A stretch of DNA of 5,500 nucleotides from Alphaproteobacteria bacterium (GTDB lineage: Bacteria > Pseudomonadota > Alphaproteobacteria > Micropepsales > Micropepsaceae): positions 1 to 5,500 of the forward strand of contig JAGWRJ010000311.1 of assembly GCA_028869725.1 (NCBI GenBank), written 5' to 3'. The translations under genes were made by a program, and so were the position numbers. This document shows, in pieces, positions 1-5,500 of this stretch (position 1 is its first letter; every line of letters begins with the position of its first letter). The notes beneath the pieces were generated by a model, which did no database searches, was not told where the DNA came from, and saw only the letters and a program-made list of their open reading frames with translations.

Positions 1-3000
1 CGTTCGACATTGGCATCGTCAAGTGGAGCGTCCACTTCGTCGAGTACGCAAACAGGCGCCGGATTGACCAGGAACACCGCGAAAATCAGGGCCATGGCTG
101 TCAGGGCCTGTTCGCCGCCGGAAAGCAGGCCCAGCGACTGCAGTTTCTTGCCGGGAGGACGGGCGTAGATTTCAAGGCCGGCCTGTAGCGGATCGTCCGA
201 TTCGGTAAAGGTCAGCTTGGCTTCGCCACCCTCGAACAGCTTGGTGAACAGCTCCTGGAAATTGGAATTCACCTTGTCGAAGGATTCCAGAAGCCGCTCG
301 CGTCCTTCCTTGTTGAGGCTCTGAATCCCGCGGCGAAGCTTGGCGATTGCGCCGTCGAGATCGGCCCGGTCGGCCTGGAGCGTGGTTAGGCGCTGCTCGT
401 GTTCGGCGGCTTCCTCCTCGGCGCGCAGATTAACCCCACCCAGCTGCTCGCGCTCGCGCTTGAGCTTTTCTACCTTGGCGTCAGCGCTCTCCAGATCGGG
501 CAGCTCCTGGCCCTCCTTGAGTTCCGCTCGGGCTGGCAGCTCGGCGGGATCAGCGTCGAGTTCATCACGAATGCGCTGGGCCAGTTCGGCAAGCCGCGTC
601 TGAGCGGATTCAAAAAGCGCCTGCAGCCGCGCCCGCTCTTCACGAGCGGCCGCCAGAGCGGCGTCGCAGGCCTTGACCGTGCGATCAGCCTCGGCCAGGT
701 GATCCTCGGCCTGTTGGCGCGCGTCTGCAGCTTCATTGCGCAAGGCCTCTGCCTGGCCGAGGGCATCAAGCAGGTTGGAACGCTGTGCCGCAATCTTTTC
801 CGGTACCAGTTCAGCCTGCGTCAGCTCCTCACCCAGCTGCGCGCGGCGCGCCGAATGCTCATCGATCTGGCGGCGGGCAGCTTCGCGTCGCCCTTCCCAG
901 CGGGATTTGTCTTCGCCGATTGCAAGCAGGCGGGATGCACGCTGGCGGGCGTCGCGCGCAAGGCTGTCGACGGCCGCGCGCGCTTCACTGTCGGTATTGC
1001 GGGCCTCAGCACTCGCTGCGCGCGCCGCTGCAAGCGCCTCGCTGAGCCCGGTGCCGTCACCCAGTTCGACAAGGGCGGCTTCCGCCTGCGACTGGCTGGC
1101 AAGGGCGGCTTCGCGCGAGTCCGTGAGACGGCGGATCTCGGCTTCCAGATTGGCAAGGCGCGAGGCCCGCTCTGCCGCAGCGCGCTGGGCTTTGGCGGCC
1201 TCACCCTGGGCGGAGATAAGGGCCTGATCGGCGCGTCGCTGCTGCGCCTCGGCCTGGCGCAGGCGATCCTCGGCTTCAGCGAGGTTCTGCTTGGCGTCAG
1301 CGGTCTTACTCTTTGCGGCCGCATAAGTATCAAACAGCTGGGCCCGGATTGATTTGGCGGTGTCGCCGTCACGCTCCAGCGCATCGAGGCGATTACGCTG
1401 CGCCAGACGGACTGCGGCTGCAGATGGCGCATCGGCGCTGGCCTGGTACCCGTCCCATCTCCACAGGTCGCCCCGCTGTGACACCAGGCGTTGCCCCGGT
1501 TTCAGCTCCAGCTGCAGCGCCTCACCACGTTCAGGCACTGTGAGCCCCGTCATCGTCAGTCGCGGCGTAAGGGCAGGTGGCGCGGTGACGTATCGAATCA
1601 GAGGTTCGGCGTCGACCGGAAGAGGCGCCAAGTCCTGCTCCACGCCCAATTCGCGCCAGTGATGGGGTGCGGCAGCATCGAGCGGTGCCTCAAGATCATC
1701 ACCAAGAGCTACGGCCAGGGCTGTTTCATAGCCCGGCGTCACCTTGACCGCGTCGATCATCGGCGGCCACAGGTCATGTCCTTTAGGGCGCAGCAAATCC
1801 GAAAGTGCCTTGGCTTCAGCCGAAATCCGCTGCAGCTCACGCTCAGCCTCTTCCAGCGGTCGGCGCGCATCAGCTTCGGCACGCTCGGCGTCGTCGAAGG
1901 CCTGACGCCGTACTGGCAGTTCGGCACGCAGACGCTCGGCCCCGGCACGGGCTTCTTCGGCCTCACGGTGTGCGTGCTCGACCGCATCCTCGGCCGCGCG
2001 TACATCCGGCGCTGCGGCTGCATCCTGAAGAGCCTTGTCGAGACGCGCCTGGGCCGCGCCGAGTTGTTCGGTCGTCGAGGCTACGAGCGCGGCCGCCATC
2101 TGACGGGCCCGCTCGTGCCCGCTTTTCTGCGCGTTGAACTCTGCAAATTCTGCGGTGAGCCGCTCCAGCGTTCTGGTGCATTCGGTCAAGCCCTCCGCCG
2201 CTTCGGTGGCCCGCTCCTGCGCTTTTTGCTGATCGGCCTTGGCTGCGTCTTCACGCGCCGCCAGCCCTTCTGCCTCGGCCTCAAGTTGGTCGAGGGCTGC
2301 CCTGGCATCGTTGTCGAGGGCCTGCTCACGCGCCAGGTCCTGTTCGCTCTGACTGATGCGTGCGCGCAGACGCTGTGCCTCTTCGCGGGCGCGCTTTTCC
2401 TCGGCCTCCAGGTGATCGCGTTCGACCGTCAGCCTGTGCAGTGCCGCCGAGCGTTCGGCTTCGAGCTGACGAAGCGCCGGAATGCCGGCCGCAGCCTCAG
2501 CCTGCAGTGTTGCGGCAGTTGCAGCGCGCTGCGTACATTCTTCGACCGTTTCACTGATCGTGACGAGGCTGGACTGTGCCTCACCGGCCTGGGCTTCGGC
2601 AGCTGTCCAGCGCAGATGCAGGGACAGCGCCTCGGCTCGAACAATCAAGCCGGAAAGGTTGCGGTATCTTGAGGCCTGGCGGGCCTGGCGGCGCAGACTG
2701 GCAAGTTGCCCCTCGACCTCGCGGATAACGTCATCAAGCCGTCCCATATTGGTCTCGGCTGCCTTCAGACGCAGTTCCGCTTCATGACGGCGCTGGTGCA
2801 GGCCACCAATTCCCGCCGCTTCTTCCAGAATGGCCCTGCGGGCGAGAGGTTTCTGACTGATCAGCAGGCCGATCTGTCCCTGGCGGACAAACGCGGTCGA
2901 ACCGGCGCCCGACGAGGCGTCGGCGAAGAAGATCTGCACGTCGCGCTGACGTACGTCCCGGCCATTGATGCGGTAGACGCTGCCGGCCTCGCGCTCGATG

Positions 3001-3317
3001 CGCCGCGATACTTCAAGGGCGTCGTATTCGTTCCAGGCTGGCGGCGCGGAACGGTCGGAATTGTCGATGTAGAGGAGGACTTCGGCAGTGTTGCGAGCTG
3101 GCCGGGCGGCGCTGCCAGCAAAGATGACGTCGTCCATTTCACCACCACGCAGAGAGGTCGGACGGGTCTCGCCCATGACCCAGCGCAGTGCGTCAAAGAG
3201 GTTCGACTTGCCGCAGCCATTGGGGCCGACGACTGCCGTTAGCCCCGGCTCGATGAGCAGCTCGGTGGGTTCAACGAAGGATTTGAAACCCGAAATCCTG
3301 AGCCTGGTGAACTTCAC
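1..3317 (-). CDS. smc: Chromosome segregation/condensin ATPase Smc (3' end missing)
   Basis: Smc is the ATP-dependent condensin subunit that, normally with ScpA and ScpB, loops and separates sister chromosomes. I translated the reverse strand in one unbroken frame of 1105 codons from a GTG. The N-terminal head has the conserved FTRLRISGFKSFVEPTE start, Walker A GPNGCGKS at residues 31-38, and a Q-loop-like FVRQGQIG followed by KPLARRAILEEAAGI. A long Ala/Glu/Arg/Gln-rich coiled coil spans about 165-505, a compact hinge about 510-625, and the returning coil about 630-960. The C-terminal head shows LGGVNLRAEEE (Asn963), the LLSGGEQ signature (Ser1066) and Walker B VCVLDEVDAPLDD with Asp1093 and Glu1094. 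The window ends eleven residues after that Glu, so I estimate 45-60 residues (D-loop end, H-loop) are cut off. The GTG start is chosen because the family N-terminus begins MKFTRLR and an AGG lies five bases upstream. No frameshift or missing catalytic residue was seen. It is the last gene in view of the leftward cluster. Confidence 0.97.
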   Translation of the reverse strand, partial: MKFTRLRISGFKSFVEPTELLIEPGLTAVVGPNGCGKSNLFDALRWVMGETRPTSLRGGEMDDVIFAGSAARPARNTAEVLLYIDNSDRSAPPAWNEYDALEVSRRIEREAGSVYRINGRDVRQRDVQIFFADASSGAGSTAFVRQGQIGLLISQKPLARRAILEEAAGIGGLHQRRHEAELRLKAAETNMGRLDDVIREVEGQLASLRRQARQASRYRNLSGLIVRAEALSLHLRWTAAEAQAGEAQSSLVTISETVEECTQRAATAATLQAEAAAGIPALRQLEAERSAALHRLTVERDHLEAEEKRAREEAQRLRARISQSEQDLAREQALDNDARAALDQLEAEAEGLAAREDAAKADQQKAQERATEAAEGLTECTRTLERLTAEFAEFNAQKSGHERARQMAAALVASTTEQLGAAQARLDKALQDAAAAPDVRAAEDAVEHAHREAEEARAGAERLRAELPVRRQAFDDAERAEADARRPLEEAERELQRISAEAKALSDLLRPKGHDLWPPMIDAVKVTPGYETALAVALGDDLEAPLDAAAPHHWRELGVEQDLAPLPVDAEPLIRYVTAPPALTPRLTMTGLTVPERGEALQLELKPGQRLVSQRGDLWRWDGYQASADAPSAAAVRLAQRNRLDALERDGDTAKSIRAQLFDTYAAAKSKTADAKQNLAEAEDRLRQAEAQQRRADQALISAQGEAAKAQRAAAERASRLANLEAEIRRLTDSREAALASQSQAEAALVELGDGTGLSEALAAARAASAEARNTDSEARAAVDSLARDARQRASRLLAIGEDKSRWEGRREAARRQIDEHSARRAQLGEELTQAELVPEKIAAQRSNLLDALGQAEALRNEAADARQQAEDHLAEADRTVKACDAALAAAREERARLQALFESAQTRLAELAQRIRDELDADPAELPARAELKEGQELPDLESADAKVEKLKREREQLGGVNLRAEEEAAEHEQRLTTLQADRADLDGAIAKLRRGIQSLNKEGRERLLESFDKVNSNFQELFTKLFEGGEAKLTFTESDDPLQAGLEIYARPPGKKLQSLGLLSGGEQALTAMALIFAVFLVNPAPVCVLDEVDAPLDDANVE

Positions 3318-3322
3318 AACAA

Positions 3323-3330
3323 CCTGCCTG
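3323..3330 (-). promoter_or_regulatory. Weak ribosome binding site of smc
   Basis: On the reverse strand CAGGCAGG ends five bases before the GTG at 3317-3315. The AGG part matches the anti-Shine-Dalgarno at a normal distance. It is a modest site, but with family homology at the N-terminus it supports the GTG as the start. Upstream in-frame GTT codons are not starts. Confidence 0.4.
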
Positions 3331-3336
3331 ATATCT

Positions 3337-3354
3337 GCCGGCATGCTGGCCGGC
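3337..3354. repeat. GC-rich inverted repeat upstream of smc
   Basis: GCCGGC occurs at 3337-3342 and again at 3349-3354 around a six-base centre. GCCGGC is self-complementary, so the pair can fold into a 6-bp all-G/C stem with a six-base loop. It ends 19 bases before the smc start and would lie in the smc leader if transcription starts near 3358 or comes from upstream. No U-run follows on the reverse strand, so it does not look like an intrinsic terminator. It could be a leader hairpin, a protein site, or chance in GC-rich DNA. Confidence 0.35.
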
Positions 3355-3455
3355 GGCCCCTGCTATTATCGGGCCCACCCCGCACCAGGTGTTGCCCCAC
3401 GAGCAAGCATTTGGCCAGATCTCTCCGCCCACGGTCAATCTGTAGGGGCTCGAGG

Positions 3456-3472
3456 TCCAGAGTTATCCAGAG
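3456..3472. repeat. Short tandem repeat TCCAGAG-TTA-TCCAGAG
   Basis: TCCAGAG at 3456-3462 is repeated exactly at 3466-3472 after a three-base TTA, giving a 10-bp period, about one helical turn. It lies 7 bases beyond the stop codon of the dsbA-like gene, in the 162-bp gap before smc. Two half-sites one turn apart can be a protein-binding pattern, but a pair of 7-mers is also possible by chance. No function is assigned. Confidence 0.3.
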
Positions 3473-3479
3473 CTTGGGC

Positions 3480-4169
3480 TCAGTGCCCGGCCTGAGCCTT
3501 GAGCAGGCGGTTCAGGGTATCCTGGACGGCCTGCCATGTTCCCATATCGGGTTCAAGCTTGCCATTAACGATGAAGGTCGGCGTCGCGTTGATACCGTAT
3601 GCCTTCTGCGCATGCTCTCCGATTGCCGAGGCTTTCTGCAGCTGCTGCTGGTCGCTGATGCAGGCTTGGGTCTGCTGGGGGCTCATGCCCGCAATGACAC
3701 CCATGTGCAGAAGTGCTGCATGGGGATCCGCAATGTTATAGCCGTCAGGGTCCCACATCGACTGGTTCCGCCACATCATGTGAATGAACGAAAAATAGGC
3801 GTCCCTAGGCAGGCAGTGGGCCATTGCCGACACCGCGAGATCCAAGGAGCGCAGCGGGAAGATCCGGAACACATAGAAGACCTTGCCCGTGTCAATGTAC
3901 GTGGACTTAAACTGCGGGAAGATGGCTTCGTTCCAGTGCGCGCAGATCGGGCAGGACGGCGCGCCATATTCGACCACTGTCAGAGGGGCTTTGGGATTGC
4001 CCATGGTGTGATCGGCCGACGTGATGTCCATCTTGAGATTGCCATTGTCGACGCTCGTTACTGCACCTGAGCCGCCATTGGCGTAGACGAGGTAGCTTGC
4101 GACCACCAGAACAAGCGCAGCCAAGAGCACGATGGTGTAAAGGATGGACTTTCGGCTCACGTTCGACAC
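3480..4169 (-). CDS. Membrane-anchored DsbA-family thiol-disulfide oxidoreductase
   Basis: This 229-residue protein has a thioredoxin fold and is predicted to make or rearrange disulfide bonds in the periplasm. Residues 1-7 carry Arg6 and Lys7. A hydrophobic segment at about 8-30 is either an uncleaved anchor or a signal peptide, since VYA-N at 28-31 is a possible cleavage site. The catalytic motif is CPIC (Cys73, Cys76) after the strand TVVEYGAPS. An inserted helical region covers about 105-185. The cis-proline motif NATPTFIVNG (Pro197) and a C-terminal helix follow. This layout and length fit the DsbA / Thioredoxin_4 group. Two more cysteines, Cys119 and Cys170, fall in the helical insert. 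The GTG start is the only standard start that keeps the membrane segment with a basic flank, but its spacing from the Shine-Dalgarno is long. The gene lies 45 bp after the DUF721 gene and 162 bp before smc. The substrate and any partner such as DsbB are not visible, and a reductase or isomerase role is not excluded. Confidence 0.92.
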   Translation of the reverse strand: MSNVSRKSILYTIVLLAALVLVVASYLVYANGGSGAVTSVDNGNLKMDITSADHTMGNPKAPLTVVEYGAPSCPICAHWNEAIFPQFKSTYIDTGKVFYVFRIFPLRSLDLAVSAMAHCLPRDAYFSFIHMMWRNQSMWDPDGYNIADPHAALLHMGVIAGMSPQQTQACISDQQQLQKASAIGEHAQKAYGINATPTFIVNGKLEPDMGTWQAVQDTLNRLLKAQAGH

Positions 4170-4184
4170 TCCCGCGATGTGATG

Positions 4185-4190
4185 CCTCCT
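4185..4190 (-). promoter_or_regulatory. Strong Shine-Dalgarno (AGGAGG) of the dsbA-like gene
   Basis: The reverse strand carries a perfect AGGAGG in the gap after the DUF721 gene. It is 15 bases before the GTG start at 4169, longer than the usual 5-9. An in-frame ATC at 4178-4176 lies at an ideal six bases but is not a standard start codon. There is no in-frame ATG, GTG or TTG between the site and 4169. Confidence 0.55.
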
Positions 4191-4214
4191 ATTTGGCAGA
4201 GTGGCGGTTCAGGT

Positions 4215-4724
4215 TCAATCGCCACGGCGCCAGGCGGCCAGCGCGAGCAGCGCGGCCTTGAGCCCCTCATCGCCGGCAAAATGCCATGCCGGATCGGCCG
4301 GTGATGGGGCGCAGGCACGGCGCGCGGCCCGCGCCTTTGGGGGCCGGGCAAGTGGCCCCTGCACAAAACGCAGCCGACTCACAAGTTGCTGGCCGGCCCA
4401 GGCATTGATGCGGGCGCACAACTGGCGACTTTCGTGCTGCAGGAAGAGCGCCGCTCCCGGGTCGGCCTTGAGGGTCAGCGTGGCGCCGGAGGGGCCGTTG
4501 CTGAGCTTGACCGGCACCGCCAGGCGCGCCACCTCCGGACCGGCTATTTCTGACCAGTGCAGGACCAGGGCAGGGTCGGCAAAGCCCTTGCGGGCGAAGG
4601 CGCGCGCTGCCAGAGCAGTGGCATCAGCGGCCACTGCGGCACTTCGACCGCGCCTGGTGACCACTGCCTCTGCAGCATCGGTCGGCGCGGTCCCGCTCTT
4701 TGTGCGCATCGGGGCTTGGGCCAT
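4215..4724 (-). CDS. DUF721 protein, DciA family (likely DnaB helicase loader/regulator)
   Basis: This is a 169-residue protein of the DUF721 family. DciA members bind the replicative helicase DnaB and help load it where no DnaC-type loader exists; a DciA is known in Caulobacter. An Arg/Ala-rich lead covers residues 1-34. The DUF721 core covers about 35-124 and is visible as HWSEIAGPEVARLAVPVKL (Trp57), an ATLTLKADPGAALFLQHES strand-helix, the helix LCARINAWAGQQLV, and the closing strand SRLRFVQGPL. A basic, proline-rich linker follows, then a final helix near 152-167. The ATG at 4724-4722 is preferred. A further in-frame ATG at 4823 would add 33 residues unlike the family and would overlap mutY. 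The next ATG, at 4709, is also possible. No clear Shine-Dalgarno precedes any of them, so the transcript may be nearly leaderless. The family assignment is firm; the helicase-loader role is inferred from the family. Confidence 0.85.
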   Translation of the reverse strand: MAQAPMRTKSGTAPTDAAEAVVTRRGRSAAVAADATALAARAFARKGFADPALVLHWSEIAGPEVARLAVPVKLSNGPSGATLTLKADPGAALFLQHESRQLCARINAWAGQQLVSRLRFVQGPLARPPKARAARRACAPSPADPAWHFAGDEGLKAALLALAAWRRGD

Positions 4725-4754
4725 GGTGGTACCGAACGATTCGCGATAGCTCGG

Positions 4755-4781
4755 ATTATGCCTGGCCCGCAGCGCCGTCAA
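4755..4781 (-). promoter_or_regulatory. Candidate promoter for the DUF721 / dsbA-like / smc cluster
   Basis: On the reverse strand TTGACG (4781-4776, five of six matches to a sigma-70 -35 box) and CATAAT (4760-4755, five of six to a -10 box) are separated by 15 bases, a little short of the usual 16-18. Transcription would begin near 4748, giving a leader of about 24 bases before the ATG at 4724. The -35 element lies within the first codons of mutY and the -10 overlaps its ATG. Confidence 0.3.
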
Positions 4782-5500
4782 AGTCCCAAATCTGAAGAGC
4801 TTCTGAGCTGGTACGATCGCCACCGGCGCGAACTGCCTTGGCGGGCTAAATCCGGCACGCGTCCGGATCCTTACCGAGTCTGGCTAAGCGAAATCATGCT
4901 GCAGCAGACAACGGTACAGGCAGTAGACAAATATTACCGCGCTTTTCTCAGCCGCTGGCCCACGGTTACGCAATTGGCTGCAGCGCCGCTCGATGATGTT
5001 CTGGCCGCCTGGGCAGGGCTTGGCTATTACGCCCGCGCCCGCAATCTGCACCGCACCGCGAAGATCGTTGCCGGACAGATGGGGGGCAGATTTCCGGCGA
5101 CCGCTGAGGCGTTGCGTGCATTGCCCGGAATTGGGCCCTATACCGCCGGCGCCATTGCCGCCATCGCCTTTGACGAACCGCAGGCGGCGGTCGATGCCAA
5201 TGCCGAGCGGGTTATTGCACGTCTGTTTCTTATCGAAACGCCGCTGCCCGCGGCCAAACCTGAGCTACGTGCTCGCACGCAGGCACTTGTGCCACGGCGC
5301 CGGGCCGGCGATTTTGCGCAAGCCCTGATGGATCTGGGGGCGATGATCTGCACTCCCAAAGTCCCGCAGTGCACCCTCTGTCCCTGGCAGAAGGCCTGCA
5401 TCGGCCGCGCGCGCGGCGTGGCCGAGATGCTTCCGCGCAAAGCTATCAGGCCGACGCGACCTGTCAGGCGGGGGGCCGCGTTCGTCGCGCTGGATTGCCA
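4758..5500 (+). CDS. mutY: A/G-specific adenine DNA glycosylase MutY (3' end missing)
   Basis: MutY removes adenine paired opposite 8-oxoguanine, so base-excision repair can prevent G:C to T:A changes. The 247 visible residues align throughout with E. coli MutY. They include SEIMLQQT with catalytic Glu45 (E. coli Glu37), GLGYYARARNLH with Tyr90 (E. coli Tyr82), the helix-hairpin-helix LPGIGPYTAGAI at 122-133, and catalytic Asp146 (E. coli Asp138) in AVDANAERV. The [4Fe-4S] cluster ligands are Cys198, Cys205, Cys208 and Cys214 with the exact C-X6-C-X2-C-X5-C spacing. The window ends as the C-terminal NUDIX-like 8-oxoG recognition domain begins (RGAAFVALD); perhaps 100-130 residues are missing. 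The ATG at 4758 is the only reasonable start in this frame, and just a weak GGA lies in front of it. The gene diverges from the DUF721 gene with 33 bp between starts. No clear promoter was seen; one would have to lie partly within the DUF721 gene. Confidence 0.97.
   Translation, partial: MPGPQRRQSPKSEELLSWYDRHRRELPWRAKSGTRPDPYRVWLSEIMLQQTTVQAVDKYYRAFLSRWPTVTQLAAAPLDDVLAAWAGLGYYARARNLHRTAKIVAGQMGGRFPATAEALRALPGIGPYTAGAIAAIAFDEPQAAVDANAERVIARLFLIETPLPAAKPELRARTQALVPRRRAGDFAQALMDLGAMICTPKVPQCTLCPWQKACIGRARGVAEMLPRKAIRPTRPVRRGAAFVALDC

Noticed and set aside
399..1352. 317-codon rightward open frame inside smc
   Set aside because: It is antisense to the Smc C-terminal coil and head, whose translation is unbroken and has strong family motifs. 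The rightward product has no recognisable domain; long antisense frames are expected in GC-rich genes.
1491..2672. 393-codon rightward open frame inside smc, rich in Leu, Gly and Cys
   Set aside because: It lies opposite the Smc hinge and N-terminal coil. Its composition mirrors the Ala/Glu/Arg codons of the coil read backwards, and no motif or convincing ribosome site was seen.
2706..3242. 178-codon rightward open frame opposite the Smc N-terminal head
   Set aside because: The reverse strand encodes Walker A and adjoining conserved Smc sequence here; the rightward frame has no independent support.
3433..3438. TTGACC on the smc strand as a -35 box
   Set aside because: At 16-18 bases downstream there is only a three-of-six match to a -10 box, and the GATAAT hexamer is about 62 bases away.
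3463..3471. TTATCCAGA, one mismatch from the DnaA box TTATCCACA
   Set aside because: It is a single imperfect copy without a cluster of boxes, an AT-rich unwinding region or a dnaA/oriC context, so it is likely chance.
3411..4070. 219-codon rightward open frame opposite the dsbA-like gene
   Set aside because: The reverse frame has the CPIC and cis-Pro motifs and a membrane segment. The rightward frame is its mirror.
4201..4749. 182-codon rightward open frame opposite the DUF721 gene
   Set aside because: It is low-complexity Ala/Ser/Arg sequence, opposite a recognisable DUF721 core.
4725..4823. Upstream ATG giving a 202-residue DUF721 protein
   Set aside because: The extra 33 residues have no family resemblance, would overlap the mutY start, and would place the start upstream of the best promoter candidate.

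Overview
The window is ordinary GC-rich bacterial chromosome and most likely comes from an alphaproteobacterium. The evidence is the type of Smc protein (compact hinge with a GDLWRWDG ending, 'LGGVNLRAEEE' before the C-terminal head), the four-cysteine DsbA-like protein, and the gene order mutY / DUF721 / DsbA-like / smc, which I recognise as common in that class. I cannot place it to genus. No mobile element, RNA gene, CRISPR array, phage gene or sign of recent transfer was found.

Layout. Three genes read leftward in the order DUF721 (DciA family) gene, membrane-anchored DsbA-family oxidoreductase gene, smc. They fill positions 1-4724. smc occupies 1-3317 and runs off the left edge, so its last part is missing. 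mutY reads rightward from 4758 and runs off the right edge. The divergent gap between mutY and the DUF721 gene is only 33 bp. The gap between the DUF721 gene and the dsbA-like gene is 45 bp. The gap between the dsbA-like gene and smc is 162 bp, is non-coding, and holds a GC-rich inverted repeat, a short direct repeat and a weak -10-like hexamer. No stretch longer than 300 bases lacks a gene.

Function. Three of the four genes concern chromosome upkeep. MutY removes adenine mispaired with 8-oxoguanine, DciA-family proteins act with the DnaB replicative helicase, and Smc is the condensin ATPase that organises and segregates the chromosome. The DsbA-like protein is predicted to act in the periplasm on disulfide bonds and is the odd member. 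The leftward genes probably form one transcription unit, because I see no intrinsic terminator between them, though smc may also have its own promoter.

I did not find an undescribed system. The points most worth a second look are the dsbA-like start, whose strong Shine-Dalgarno fits an in-frame ATC better than the GTG, the tightly packed divergent start region, and the two extra cysteines of the DsbA-like protein. The long rightward open frames inside smc are shadows of a GC-rich coiled-coil gene.
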